DNA of 64,000 nt from NCBI RefSeq assembly GCF_007859915.1, contig NZ_SJPM01000001.1, forward strand, positions 1,085,086-1,149,085. Reading direction: 5' to 3'. Origin of the DNA: Neorhodopirellula pilleata (GTDB taxonomy: Bacteria > Planctomycetota > Planctomycetia > Pirellulales > Pirellulaceae). The position numbers and the translations under genes are program-made. How positions within the stretch are numbered: the stretch's first letter is position 1; each line of letters opens with the position of its first letter. Under the pieces are notes generated by a model. That model searched no databases, was not told the DNA's origin, and worked only from the letters and a program-made list of their open reading frames with translations. Below, piece after piece: positions 32,005 to 42,347 of the stretch.

Positions 32005-34047
32005 TTAAATCAGCTCTGGCGCATCGCATTGATAATCATGGCAGCGGTACAGCGTCGCCCGTCCGTCGACGGAGGTTTTGCCCGCGATCAAGACATCTTT
32101 CACGATCAGAGCCGACGAGGTTTCTCGGGTCACCCATGCAACCGTTGTCCCCGGGTGGTATGGACCGAGAACTTTGGTTGCGATTTTGTCGATCGGTTCT
32201 GAATCCTCGACCGCGATCACCCATTCGCCTCGATGGTGATGGTATTCATCGAGCACCGCGATCAATGCCGAGCAAGCACGTGATTGTTCACGAATGACGG
32301 TCTCACCACAACGAAGCGTTTGCTCGACGCGTTCGGTCCAATCGTGATTGGTTAGGCGAGACAATCTCAACAACGCCATCGCCGCCGATGCATTGCCGCT
32401 GACCATCGAACCGTCGTGCCAATCTTTGTTGCGAGTGATCAAGGCATCGGAATCCGATGCGGTGAAATAGAAACCACCCTCGTCGGCGTCAAGAAAACGG
32501 GCAACCATCGACTCAGAAAGTTCCACCGACGTGGTCAACCAGCGTTCTTGTCCGGTGGCTTCGTACAACGCGATCAACGCGTCGGCGAGCAACGCGTGGT
32601 CGTCGACATATGCGTTCAGATGCGATGTCCCATCGCGGTAGACGTGCAAAAGATTCCCGTCGCCATCTCGCATGTTTGCAAGAATGAATTCGGTCGCGCG
32701 GCGTGCCGTTTCGATAAAATCGCTACGACCCAAAACGACGCCCGCAATGGCAAAGGCACGGATAGCCAGCGCGTTCCAGGCCACCACGATCTTATCATCA
32801 CGGCCCGGCTTGACACGTGCTTCGCGATGTCGACGCAACGTCTCACGGTCATCTACGAGTTGCCGGTGCAGTTCGGCCGGATCGACTGACGCTTGATCGG
32901 CCCAAGATTCGATCGTTCGCGGCAAATTGGGAATCGAACTGCCTTCGAAGTTACCTCGTTCGGTAATGTCATAAATCGCACAGAAGCGGGAACCGCGTTC
33001 TTCACCCAACACGGCGATCACCTCGTCGGGCGTCCAAACATAGAATTTACCTTCGACTCCTTCGCTATCGGCGTCTTCGCTGCAATGAATTCCGCCTCCG
33101 TTGCCATTTCCTGCGCCGCAGTCGATCATGTCACGCTGCAGGTAAGTCAAAATCTCGATCGCCACGTCGGCGTGACGGCGGTTGCCGGTGACTTGGAACG
33201 CCCGGGTGTAAACCTCGGCCAACAGGCCGTTGTCGTAAAGCATCTTTTCGAAGTGCGGGACCAACCAACGGCCGTCGACGCTGTAACGTGCAAATCCACC
33301 ACCGATGTGGTCACGAATCCCGCCCGCCGCCATGCGGTCGAGGGTCAATTCCACGGCCTCGATCAATCGCGAATCGCCGGTGCGAAATCCGACCCTCAAC
33401 ATCAAGTCCATGTCGGTCGCGTGGGGAAACTTGGGAGCCGAACCGAACCCGCCCCAGGTCATGTCGACGGACTTGAGCAGGTTCTCGACACTGACGCCGA
33501 CGCGATCCGGGCCGGGCACGTCGGCGGCCACATCGCCGGTGCCTTTGGCGAGTTGAGCGAGGGCTTGCGTGATCTCGACGGCGTGCGAACCGACATCGCT
33601 GCGACGATTCGTCCACGCGTCGACGAGGGCTTCGAGCACCTGAGGAAAACTCGGCATCCCGCCTCGCGGGTGCAAGGGCCAATAGGTTCCCGAATAAAAT
33701 GGTTGGCCTTCGTGGTCCAAGAAGACGCTCATCGGCCATCCGCCATGACCGGTCATCAACTGGACGGCGTTCATATAGATTTGATCGATGTCAGGCCGCT
33801 CTTCTCGGTCGACTTTGATGCACACGAAGTGCTCGTTGAGATAACGACCGACCTCGTCGTTCTCAAAACTCTCATGCGCCATCACATGGCACCAATGGCA
33901 CGCCGCGTAACCGACCGACAAAAACACGGGCACGTCACGCTCGCGAGCAGTCGCGAACGCTTGCGGCCCCCACTGTACCCAATCGACCGGATTGTTTTGG
34001 TGTTGCAGCAGATAAGGGCTAATCGATTCGGAGAGCGCGTTGGGCAT
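32005..34047 (-). CDS. Thioredoxin-domain DUF255 protein (YyaL/SPATA20 family)
   Basis: The 680-residue protein starts with the family-defining thioredoxin-like domain: NPVDWVQWG, a CHWC motif near residue 50, DREERPDID, and GGWPMSVFL with SGTYWP. An (alpha/alpha)6-barrel resembling N-acylglucosamine 2-epimerase follows, with conserved GGFARYS, HFEKMLYDN and EDADSEGVEGKFYVW segments. The length is typical. No signal peptide is seen, so it should be cytoplasmic. The reaction is unknown for the family despite similarity to sugar epimerases and cellulase-like barrels. Confidence 0.95.
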   Translation of the reverse strand: MPNALSESISPYLLQHQNNPVDWVQWGPQAFATARERDVPVFLSVGYAACHWCHVMAHESFENDEVGRYLNEHFVCIKVDREERPDIDQIYMNAVQLMTGHGGWPMSVFLDHEGQPFYSGTYWPLHPRGGMPSFPQVLEALVDAWTNRRSDVGSHAVEITQALAQLAKGTGDVAADVPGPDRVGVSVENLLKSVDMTWGGFGSAPKFPHATDMDLMLRVGFRTGDSRLIEAVELTLDRMAAGGIRDHIGGGFARYSVDGRWLVPHFEKMLYDNGLLAEVYTRAFQVTGNRRHADVAIEILTYLQRDMIDCGAGNGNGGGIHCSEDADSEGVEGKFYVWTPDEVIAVLGEERGSRFCAIYDITERGNFEGSSIPNLPRTIESWADQASVDPAELHRQLVDDRETLRRHREARVKPGRDDKIVVAWNALAIRAFAIAGVVLGRSDFIETARRATEFILANMRDGDGNLLHVYRDGTSHLNAYVDDHALLADALIALYEATGQERWLTTSVELSESMVARFLDADEGGFYFTASDSDALITRNKDWHDGSMVSGNASAAMALLRLSRLTNHDWTERVEQTLRCGETVIREQSRACSALIAVLDEYHHHRGEWVIAVEDSEPIDKIATKVLGPYHPGTTVAWVTRETSSALIVKDVLIAGKTSVDGRATLYRCHDYQCDAPELI

Positions 34048-34142
34048 GACGACGTGATAGTGGTATTAACTTATTCCCCGTCGTGCGAACATCGTTCGTT
34101 GGTCAGTTACGACAACGGAGGAAAATAGTGATTGATAAGACG

Positions 34143-35033
34143 TCAACTCGCCGAACCAGCAGTTTGCAGGCCGTCGAGGAGTTCGGCGGCGGCTTCGGAT
34201 CTGTTTAAGACGTAATAGTGAATCCCGGGCACGCCGTTTTTCATCAGATCGGTCGTTTGTTGTCGGGCATGATCGACCCCGACGCGGAATTGGTGTTCGG
34301 GTGAGTCGTCTCGGGTCATCTCCACCTCTAAACTAGCCGGGATGGCGGCTTTGCACATCCCAGCGATCCGTTGTGCCTGTTTGAAGTTGGTCACCGGTAA
34401 AATTCCCGGAACCAGTGGAACCCGAATTCCGGCCGCTTCGCATTGATCGCGGAAACGATAAAAGTCGGCGTTATCGTAGAACAACTGAGTGATGATGATA
34501 TCCGCCCCGGCGTCGACTTTTCGCTTGAGGTTGTCCAAGTCGGTTGTCGCATCAGGGGCTTCTTGGTGAACTTCGGGGTAACCGGCGACGGCGATACCGA
34601 GTTGAGGAAAATTTGATCGGATCAATTCGACCAATTCGTTGGCGTACCGCAGCCCCCCCTCGGTGACACAAAACTCTTCGGTTCCCTTAGGTGGATCACC
34701 ACGTAACGCCACGATGTAGTCGACTCCGATTTCGGTCGCCTGCGTCAAGTATTCGCAAAGCTGTTCGACGGTCGATCCCACGCAGGTTAAGTGGGAGGCA
34801 ACCGGCAGGTTGGTGATTTCCTTGACTCGTTTGAGAACTTCCAGCGTCGCCCTTTGGCTCGATCCGCCGGCTCCGTAGGTACAGGTGAAATACTGTGGTT
34901 TGAACTGCAACAGACGCTCGACGTTGAGGCACAAGGCCTCGATGCCTTCTTCCGTTTTGGGAGGGAATAATTCGAACGAGACCGCACAGCCTTCGGTGCG
35001 ATATTGGTCGGAAAGCGTCATAGGATGAGTCAT
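34143..35033 (-). CDS. metF: 5,10-methylenetetrahydrofolate reductase
   Basis: The 296-residue flavoprotein has the MetF signatures: SFELFPPKT near residue 20, TYGAGGS with T-x-E, ASHLTC, ALRGDPP and the ITQLFYD strand of the FAD-binding TIM barrel. It reduces methylene-THF to methyl-THF for methionine synthesis. The length matches bacterial MetF. An alternative ATG sits five codons downstream. No methionine synthase gene is adjacent. Confidence 0.95.
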   Translation of the reverse strand: MTHPMTLSDQYRTEGCAVSFELFPPKTEEGIEALCLNVERLLQFKPQYFTCTYGAGGSSQRATLEVLKRVKEITNLPVASHLTCVGSTVEQLCEYLTQATEIGVDYIVALRGDPPKGTEEFCVTEGGLRYANELVELIRSNFPQLGIAVAGYPEVHQEAPDATTDLDNLKRKVDAGADIIITQLFYDNADFYRFRDQCEAAGIRVPLVPGILPVTNFKQAQRIAGMCKAAIPASLEVEMTRDDSPEHQFRVGVDHARQQTTDLMKNGVPGIHYYVLNRSEAAAELLDGLQTAGSAS

Positions 35034-35107
35034 TTCAAGTAGAGAACGGCAGCTGAAAGGGCTTCGTTAGTGAACCAGTATAGACGCCACGGGTGAATTG
35101 CCAACTC

Positions 35108-35125
35108 GGCGGGCTGCCGCCCGCC
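35108..35125. terminator. GC-rich hairpin at the end of the five-gene operon
   Basis: A perfect 7-bp stem, GGCGGGC with GCCCGCC, and a 4-nt loop overlap the last base of the TAG at 35125-35127. No T-run follows, so it may be a stabilising 3' end or a factor-dependent stop and not a classic intrinsic terminator. Confidence 0.35.
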
Positions 35126-36252
35126 TATCGCTGATAAATCGGCAGATAGTGGTAACGAACCCCGAGACTCAGGATGGCTAAAGCGGTGGAATAAACCATG
35201 CCGATATTTCGTTCCTCCCCGTGTTCGCTGATCCAATGTCCCGCGTCGGATTGCAATTCCAACAACTCGTCGCTGGTGACTTTCCCGGCGACCTCAGCCG
35301 CTTCGCCACCGACTTGATGCATTCCTTGGGCGTAATAGTACATCCCATAAAAAAAGTATCGATCGCCACGATTGGGAGTGTGCTGAAGCAGCCATCGAGC
35401 GGCGGCCGCGACCAACGGCGAATCATACTGACCGCAAGTTTGCATGGCGAGTAACCCGGCGGCGGTCATCGTGAACGACGGATGATGCGTTCCAGGTGTA
35501 TAGGCAAACCCGCTAACTTGGTCACGAGGTTGGCCGTTCTCATCGAGTGGCGAAACGAAGGAATTGATTAAATAGTCGACGGCCTGTTCGATCGCTTCAA
35601 GCGGCACATCGAGCCCATCGTTCTTGGCCGATCGCAACGCCATCACTTGCCAAACCGAAACCGACAGATCGGAATCTTGGGCCGAGGGTGTGTACCGCCA
35701 TCCGCCTTGCAGCTTGGGCGGTTTCACAACGGCTTGCGATTTCAAAATGATTTTCAAGGCCTCGGTAAGCGAGTCATGGATGCGCCGGTTCTGTTCGATC
35801 GACGAGCCCATGCCAAGAATTTCGGTCAACATCAAGGTGGTGATCCCGTGACCGTACATCCGAGATCCGTCGCGCTGGCCGAAGTAACCGCCGTCTTGGT
35901 TGCGCGGATTGAGCACGTACTCGATCGCCCGGTGCAGGGCCAAACCTTGAGGCGTTTTTTGATCGGCAACGATGCCGACGGCGGCCAAAGCCATGATGGC
36001 TAATGACGTCATCGCGGTGGCGTGCCCCCGATCGGCGATCGAGCCGTCGTCCTGTTGCTGTCGCAACAATGCGTCGATGCCGCGTTCGATCGAGCGATCG
36101 ATTCGATCGGGAACATAGAGGTCTTCGATGCCCTGGCCGTTGGTCGATAAGACATTTCGCGTGGCGAGCACCGGCAACAACGAAGCGACCAAACACCGTC
36201 GACGACTGAATGAGCGTCGATCGACTTGTCGCTGGCGAGTTCGAGGGATCAT
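35125..36252 (-). CDS. Squalene-cyclase/prenyltransferase-like toroid protein, exported
   Basis: The 375-residue protein carries repeated alpha-toroid motifs of the squalene cyclase/prenyltransferase superfamily: Q-Q-D-D-G-S, NQDGGYFG, GGWRYTPS and SDLSVSVWQVMAL. I see no D-x-D-D cyclase motif, so enzymatic cyclisation is not supported; a binding or scaffold role is equally possible. The N-terminus has several arginine pairs and then a hydrophobic stretch (RRRCLVASLLPVLA), resembling a Tat-like signal. The ATG overlaps the stop of the upstream coiled-coil gene (ATGA), with AAGGAG about 8 nt upstream. It is the last gene of the five-gene operon. Confidence 0.85.
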   Translation of the reverse strand: MIPRTRQRQVDRRSFSRRRCLVASLLPVLATRNVLSTNGQGIEDLYVPDRIDRSIERGIDALLRQQQDDGSIADRGHATAMTSLAIMALAAVGIVADQKTPQGLALHRAIEYVLNPRNQDGGYFGQRDGSRMYGHGITTLMLTEILGMGSSIEQNRRIHDSLTEALKIILKSQAVVKPPKLQGGWRYTPSAQDSDLSVSVWQVMALRSAKNDGLDVPLEAIEQAVDYLINSFVSPLDENGQPRDQVSGFAYTPGTHHPSFTMTAAGLLAMQTCGQYDSPLVAAAARWLLQHTPNRGDRYFFYGMYYYAQGMHQVGGEAAEVAGKVTSDELLELQSDAGHWISEHGEERNIGMVYSTALAILSLGVRYHYLPIYQR

Positions 36253-39200
36253 GGACTGGACTCCTTCGATCGGGATCGTGCCGCTTCGGCCGAGATCGCC
36301 TGGAAGTAAGCTTCGATCGCGGGGCGATAAGACATGGGCAGGCTCGTTTTACGATCTTGAATCACGTCGTTGTTTTTTTGTTCTCGCAAGTTCCCCCATT
36401 GTCCATCAACCCGTAACTGGCCGCGCGCGTCGATCAATCCGCCGTCGGGCATTTGGCTGCCATCACCTGAGACCGTTCCTGGTTGGCCCGGTTGGCCTTC
36501 CGATGGAGTGCCCGTATCGCTGTTAGAATTCGGGTCGGCTTGTCCGGCCGAGTCACTCTGGGCCGAAGACGGATCACCGGCCTGGGTAGCCGAGGCGATC
36601 TGTTGAACTTGCTTTTGACGCTGAGCGGCGAGCTCACGGATCGCTTGCTCGGCCGACGCGGCCAATGTCGGCGATGCTTCTCCGGCGGTGGACGGTTTGG
36701 TCTGTGATTGGCTTTGCGATTGACTTTGGGTACTTGATTGATCGGACGCTTGGGAAGATTGAGATTGCGCCACCGATTGATCAGCGGCGGCGGATTGATG
36801 AATGCCGCGATCGAGCTCATCCAAGGTTCGAGCCAGTTTCTCCGAGCGAGAGGCTTCGCCGAGAGTGCCTGTCGAAACCTCTTTCATCGGGCTCGGATCG
36901 GCCGGCGCGGCCCCGTTACGATCGTCTTGGCTTGCGTCGGCTTGATTGGGGTCGGCTTGATTTGCCGCAGCCTGTCTCGCGGCCATTTCGTTGGCGGCGG
37001 CGAGGAGTGATTCGATTTGTGAAATCTGATCGGCTTGCGTTTCGAGTCGTTGAGCCGCCTGACCGAGTTGCCCGCCGGCACGCTGAGCGGATTGGCTGCG
37101 TTGAGATTCCGAATCAGCCTCCGGTTTGGCACGATCGGGTTCGTTTTGATTTGGTGAGGACTGCCCCGATTGGGCCAACGAATGTTCCGCGGGCAACATC
37201 GATTCGTTCAAGGTCGCTTGCAGTTCCGACGCGGCTTGGTCGAGTTGTTCGGCAACCGCTTCGTTGCCCAAGCGTTCCTCGTGGCGAGCGGCACGTTGCA
37301 AATCTTCGGCTGCTTGACGGACCGTTTGGTTGGTTTGACTTTGTTGTTCCGCCAGCCGTCGTGCGGCCGCCGGGGAAGGCAAGAGAGTCTTAGCGAGTTC
37401 GTTTTGGTCCTGCATCGCCTTTAAGTCCTGAGCAATTCTTGCCAATTCATCAGTCGATTTTTTCGCCACGCGGGCAAGCAACTCGGCCGAAGGATTCTTG
37501 GCTTGGAGATCTTGAACCGTGGATCGACGCGAGTCGGACAAACGTTGAGAAGCTTCCTTCTCAGCTTGTTCAGCGGCCTGACGAGTTTGTTTAGCTTGAT
37601 CGCCGGCGCGGATCGCTTCTTCGACCCGTTCGCGACTTTCTTGAACTCCTTTTTGCGCCCATTCTTCGTTGGGGTGCTTTTGAAGTTGTTGTTGGGCTTG
37701 TTCGAGTTGTTTTTCGGCGCTGCGTTGTTGATTTTGCGCGGACTGAACTCGCTTGCCCGCCTCGTCGCGCCGTTGTTGCCAATCCTTCTCTTGGCGGGAA
37801 AGTGACTGCAACCATCGATTTTGAGTTTCGCGCTGCGCTGATTCCAACTGCCTTGCCTTCTGTTGGCGAGACTTTTCGTTCTCGTGAACGTTGTCATTCG
37901 CCTTGGCATCGGAATTCTTTTCCACTTCGCTAACATTGCGCACGGCTTCATCGATCGATTGTTGCAATTGCTTGTTGGCCTCCTGAAGATCCTTCAATAA
38001 CGCTTGATCGTTTTGGACCTGTTCGGCTTGATCGACGGCGGCTCGAAGTTGTTCACGCGATTGGCGCAGTTTTTCGCGAGCGGGTTGATCTTGGTTCCAT
38101 CCGCTGACGCTTTCGGCCATGGATAGCCACTGGTCATCGACGGCTCGTGATTGGTCAGTCAATGATTTCAGTTGATCACGCAATGCGCGTTTCTTTTCTA
38201 AGAATTCCGGGTCCGCTTTTTCCAGCTCCTGTTGAAGGCTCTTCTCTTGCTTGGCAGCCGAGCGAACAGCCTGTTCAACAGCGGCGGCAGTCTGCTGCGA
38301 GATCTCCGCCAGCTCGCCTTGCATGATTTGGTCGCCGTCGAGCCGTTGTTCGAGTCGCTCGAGCAACTCTTCCGGAGTGGAATCGGCGGCCCGAGCGGTC
38401 GCATTGGCTGCTTGAGCGGCGGATTGCAACTCCGACAAAGGTGAAGCCTCACGCAAGGCCTGACGTGTTTGACTGATGTCCTTCCCCGCGTCAGCGGCGT
38501 CGAAATGTTCCGCAGTTGTTCGTAACGTTTCGGCAAGTTCTTCAAGAGCGGTTGGGGCGTCTCGAGGATCTGGAGAATCGGGTTCAGCGTCGGCTTTTGC
38601 TTCCGCAACGACGGCTTTCATTTGTTCCTTGAGTGTCTCCAGCGCCGCGTCGGCATCCCGGGCCAATTCTCGTTGAGCTTCGTCTGTGTAATCGGCCGTG
38701 TCGGCGCGGTCGGCCAAGTCTTCGGCGAGGGCATCGACCTTCTCTTGGAGCGTTTCAATGGCAGCTTCATCGTCTTGGTTCGCATCTTGTTGCGAATCGA
38801 GTTGCTCTTGGGACTTCTGCTTGTCGGGTTCCTGCTTGTCAGGTGTTTGCTTGTCGGGTGTTTGCTTGTCGGGCTCTTGGTTCTTTTCGCTTTGTTGCTC
38901 GGCTTCCTCGGCAGCGTCGCGGGCCAGTTCACCGGTGGTGGGAAGGTACTGCCGCAACTTGCTTCGTGCGTCGGCCATGGCTGCTTCGATCGTTGACAGG
39001 TGAACCTGATAGCGATCTACCATCGATTGCACCGGAGTCGTCGCCGAAAGAAACGGCTTTGGATCGTAACGTCTCGAGGTGGTCCATTGACGTGCTTGCT
39101 GGAAATCGTTGTCCCACCGGGTGGCTTGCAAGCTTTCCATCGCTTTGGCGTCCACTCCGCCATCGCGCAATAACTGCAGCGGCGTTTCACTGACTACCTG

Positions 39201-42200
39201 ATAGTGTTCCAAACGCAAGCCTTGTCGGATGGCACCGTCGGCCAAATCATTCCCGTAACGTTCGCGGTCGGCCAAGTCTTGTAGTTGCCCTTTCAAGCGA
39301 ACGGTCTGATTTCCCGCCTCCAGAATCGAAGCCGCGCGACGAACGGACGCCAACACGTTGTCGACGGTCATTGATTCCGGTGGCGTGAAATCCTCGTTGG
39401 TGACGGCCTGCACCACTCGGCCGATTAACTTGAAGTCCGAAACTTCCTGAACGTTGGAATCCCGTCGCTGCCGTTGGATCGTTTCGGACCGTTGGTAGCC
39501 ATCGATGACCGCTGTCGATTTTTCGTTGCGGCGTAGCCTCCGGATCGACTGTTCGGCAGCCGCATCAGTGATTTCAGAGGTGTCTTGTTGCTGAAGTGCC
39601 TTTTCCGATAGCTCTCGAGCGCGATCCCAATTCCGCTGGATCTCTCGCAGTCGCTCGATTTCTTGGAATAACATCCAATCACTTCGATTGAGTTCCCGTA
39701 CGGTCGACGCAATTTGGTTGAATGTGTCACCTTGTAACAACGACGTGGTCAGATGGTAGCCGAGTTCCTCGACGATTCGCTTCATTGCTCTTCGAAAATT
39801 AACTTCGACGTCGGGATTCTGCTCGAACTTTAGTTTGTCGTTCTCTTGTTCGATGCGTGCGGACAATTCGACTAAATAGCGGTGCAATCGTTCTTGGTGC
39901 TTGACCGTGTTACTAGGCAAATCGGCCTGCATTGAAGAGGCCAGTTCGCCGACTTGTCGGAGTCGCTCGATCATTAAGTCGGCTTGGCCGGGCAGGCGGT
40001 CGATCGGGACGGTCGCATTCTCGTCGGCAAGAACCTCCGCATCACTCTGAATCATTTGTAGATCTCGCATGAGACCTGCGGCCAATTCGACGGACAAATT
40101 CCATTGCGCGAATTCGACGATTTGCTTCATCGGTTTTTCGGCACGCGAAACCAGTGATGCGATCTCGCCTGCAAGCTGCTGTTCGGATCGTTTTGACAAC
40201 GGCGGTTGACTTGACCCCATCTCGTCCCAAGTCTGAATCGCCATCGCCATGTCGGTCATCGCTTGGGTCGCATACCGATCCATGAGTATCCAGCGTTCCG
40301 CCGCGACGGAATCGTTCGATTTCGCGACATAATCGGCGATCGTCAAACCTTCGGCCGGGTCCGCAATTCCGGCGGCTTTTTGTGAGGAAATTTGAATTCC
40401 GCTCAGTTCAGCCCAACTCGATTCGAGCCCGGTCAAGGTCAGCGTCCAGTCGGGATCGACCGGAGGTGGTTCCTTGGATTGGTTCTTCGCATCCTTGGTC
40501 GCGTCTTTGAGTAGATCGACAAAACCGGCGAAGTCGTCGAACCAATTCTTGACGCGGCGACTGAAGGTTTGAAACTGACGCAGTTCGTCGTGGCGTGACT
40601 CATCAAAGTCGCTACCGGCGATGAATACATGAATCCACTCGGACGCACCACGATTGCCAGCCCGATCGATCGCGATCAATCGCGTTTTCAATTGACTACC
40701 TGGTGAGAGCATCGCCGCAGGGCCGTTCGCGTCATGATTCATCATGTCCCAACGCAGCGTCACTTGGTAGCTCGACCGGTCGTCGATCATTTCATCCGAA
40801 GCAACCGACTTGTCCGCTCCGTTTCGATTATTATCGGTGGAGTGTTCTTGAATCGGTAACGGTCGTTCGATGACCTCGCCGTCGTCGAGGACGAATTGTT
40901 GAGCGAACTGGTCCATGGGCAAGTCGTCCTGGATCGTGCCCGCCAAATCAATCACGGCAGCGGGCGAGACGATTTGTCGATTGGCAGTTCCACTATTCCA
41001 ATCCGCGACAGGAGCACGGTCGATCACCGGATCGATGCTGAACCGGGGTGAGAAGGGATTGTTCAGCCCGCTGTTTGTGCTGACCGCATCGACTCGATAG
41101 GAACCCGGCGTTTTGATGGGAATCTGGTATTGGAAACGAAGTCGCGAATCATCCACGCTCTGCACCGGAATCCGCAGATCGTTTTGGCCGTTGCCGAACA
41201 AAAGTTCGACTTGTTCAACGGGTTGATCGAACGTCACAATGACATTGGCATTGGTCCCGACGATTCCGACCAAATCACCAAATTCGTCCACGGTGTTTCG
41301 CTCGGCAAGCCGCGAGTAGCGGGGAAATTCGTAGAGTTTCTCGAACGAAACCATCCTCGGCCGAGGCTGAGGCGTCAACGTGTGCCACAACGTTTCGGCG
41401 TCCCCGGCGAGAACGCGATAACGAACCGGGGTTTGATGAACTTGAACGTTCACCGCAAACGTCTGAGCCCCGTCCGAGTCGCTCGCTTCGGACGATACCG
41501 CCGGTCCGCTGTTAGGATCAGAGGGCATAAAGTCGCGCGGCGACATGAATAACATTTCATTCAGTCCGTCCTCACCCTGTCGCTGCAAACGAACGTTGCC
41601 CGAACCCAATCGAGATACCGTGACGGCGACGGCGACCAAGTCACCTTCGGCCACCGAACGCGACGGCGGCGTTGGGCGAACGATTTCAATTTGGGTGACC
41701 GAAGCCCGCTCGATGGGAGCGATCGGAACGATCACGCGAGCCAACCGGCGGGGCAATTGCAACGACGGCACGAGGCTGAGCAATCCAACCAAGCTCGCCA
41801 ACCCGATCACCGCGATCGTCCAATTTCGAATCAATCCCCAAGGCAACATTCGCGCGACTTCGAGCCGGGAGACTTGATCGGCGACTTGGGTCTGCAATGC
41901 GCCACGGAATTCGGCCGAACCGTTGGTGGGGCTCGCATCGCCCAATTCAACTGCCGATAGCATTTGCTCGTGTAACGCCGGAGTGGCGGTCTCCATCCGC
42001 TGGGCGATCGCCGTCCAGTCGCGTTGTCGTGATTCGCGGATGCCGAACCGCCACGCGGCGATCACGGCAATTGCATCAACGACCAAACTCGCCACGACTC
42101 GCCAAACGGTCTCCACGCGTATGAATCGATCTGCGACTACGAGCAATAGCACCCCGACGACGAAGACCACAAACCCGATCGCCATTCCACGAACCGACAA

Positions 42201-42347
42201 CAATCGGGCACGACGATCGGCAAACGTTTCGAGCGCCGAACGTGTCGGTGTGAGTAGCTCACCGCTTGATACCGGTGAAGACGTCGCGGTCGGCGGCGGT
42301 AGTGTTTGAGTTCCCACGTTCATGTCCTCTTGAATCGGATCGTTCAC
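36249..42347 (-). CDS. Very large membrane coiled-coil protein (DUF4175-like)
   Basis: The product is about 2030 residues. Three membrane helices lie in the first ~190 residues, then a beta-rich ~350-residue region (PRYSRLAERNTVDEF, YRVDAVSTNSG), then about 1400 residues dominated by Gln/Ala/Glu coiled coil. The C-terminus is low-complexity, including SQSQSQSQ. This resembles the DUF4175 class. The frame extends to 42428, but GTG 42347 gives the same 4-nt overlap as every other junction in this operon; ATG 42323 is an alternative. A structural or signalling role at the envelope is inferred; no enzymatic motif is visible. Confidence 0.85.
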   Translation of the reverse strand: MNDPIQEDMNVGTQTLPPPTATSSPVSSGELLTPTRSALETFADRRARLLSVRGMAIGFVVFVVGVLLLVVADRFIRVETVWRVVASLVVDAIAVIAAWRFGIRESRQRDWTAIAQRMETATPALHEQMLSAVELGDASPTNGSAEFRGALQTQVADQVSRLEVARMLPWGLIRNWTIAVIGLASLVGLLSLVPSLQLPRRLARVIVPIAPIERASVTQIEIVRPTPPSRSVAEGDLVAVAVTVSRLGSGNVRLQRQGEDGLNEMLFMSPRDFMPSDPNSGPAVSSEASDSDGAQTFAVNVQVHQTPVRYRVLAGDAETLWHTLTPQPRPRMVSFEKLYEFPRYSRLAERNTVDEFGDLVGIVGTNANVIVTFDQPVEQVELLFGNGQNDLRIPVQSVDDSRLRFQYQIPIKTPGSYRVDAVSTNSGLNNPFSPRFSIDPVIDRAPVADWNSGTANRQIVSPAAVIDLAGTIQDDLPMDQFAQQFVLDDGEVIERPLPIQEHSTDNNRNGADKSVASDEMIDDRSSYQVTLRWDMMNHDANGPAAMLSPGSQLKTRLIAIDRAGNRGASEWIHVFIAGSDFDESRHDELRQFQTFSRRVKNWFDDFAGFVDLLKDATKDAKNQSKEPPPVDPDWTLTLTGLESSWAELSGIQISSQKAAGIADPAEGLTIADYVAKSNDSVAAERWILMDRYATQAMTDMAMAIQTWDEMGSSQPPLSKRSEQQLAGEIASLVSRAEKPMKQIVEFAQWNLSVELAAGLMRDLQMIQSDAEVLADENATVPIDRLPGQADLMIERLRQVGELASSMQADLPSNTVKHQERLHRYLVELSARIEQENDKLKFEQNPDVEVNFRRAMKRIVEELGYHLTTSLLQGDTFNQIASTVRELNRSDWMLFQEIERLREIQRNWDRARELSEKALQQQDTSEITDAAAEQSIRRLRRNEKSTAVIDGYQRSETIQRQRRDSNVQEVSDFKLIGRVVQAVTNEDFTPPESMTVDNVLASVRRAASILEAGNQTVRLKGQLQDLADRERYGNDLADGAIRQGLRLEHYQVVSETPLQLLRDGGVDAKAMESLQATRWDNDFQQARQWTTSRRYDPKPFLSATTPVQSMVDRYQVHLSTIEAAMADARSKLRQYLPTTGELARDAAEEAEQQSEKNQEPDKQTPDKQTPDKQEPDKQKSQEQLDSQQDANQDDEAAIETLQEKVDALAEDLADRADTADYTDEAQRELARDADAALETLKEQMKAVVAEAKADAEPDSPDPRDAPTALEELAETLRTTAEHFDAADAGKDISQTRQALREASPLSELQSAAQAANATARAADSTPEELLERLEQRLDGDQIMQGELAEISQQTAAAVEQAVRSAAKQEKSLQQELEKADPEFLEKKRALRDQLKSLTDQSRAVDDQWLSMAESVSGWNQDQPAREKLRQSREQLRAAVDQAEQVQNDQALLKDLQEANKQLQQSIDEAVRNVSEVEKNSDAKANDNVHENEKSRQQKARQLESAQRETQNRWLQSLSRQEKDWQQRRDEAGKRVQSAQNQQRSAEKQLEQAQQQLQKHPNEEWAQKGVQESRERVEEAIRAGDQAKQTRQAAEQAEKEASQRLSDSRRSTVQDLQAKNPSAELLARVAKKSTDELARIAQDLKAMQDQNELAKTLLPSPAAARRLAEQQSQTNQTVRQAAEDLQRAARHEERLGNEAVAEQLDQAASELQATLNESMLPAEHSLAQSGQSSPNQNEPDRAKPEADSESQRSQSAQRAGGQLGQAAQRLETQADQISQIESLLAAANEMAARQAAANQADPNQADASQDDRNGAAPADPSPMKEVSTGTLGEASRSEKLARTLDELDRGIHQSAAADQSVAQSQSSQASDQSSTQSQSQSQSQTKPSTAGEASPTLAASAEQAIRELAAQRQKQVQQIASATQAGDPSSAQSDSAGQADPNSNSDTGTPSEGQPGQPGTVSGDGSQMPDGGLIDARGQLRVDGQWGNLREQKNNDVIQDRKTSLPMSYRPAIEAYFQAISAEAARSRSKESSP
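38817..38876 (-). repeat. Four 15-bp tandem repeats encoding a PDKQ-type pentapeptide
   Basis: Units of 15 bp based on CTGCTTGTCGGGTNN (plus strand) encode an EPDKQ/TPDKQ pentapeptide within the coiled-coil protein. The in-frame length allows copy-number change without frameshift. Confidence 0.85.

Noticed and set aside
32893..34128. 411-codon plus-strand frame opposite the DUF255 gene
   Set aside because: It is antisense to a gene with strong family motifs, and its composition (many His/Arg/Val without domain pattern) is that of a shadow frame.
35125..36252. Call of active squalene or terpene cyclase
   Set aside because: The toroid repeats are present but no D-x-D-D or equivalent catalytic motif is visible, so only the fold is called.
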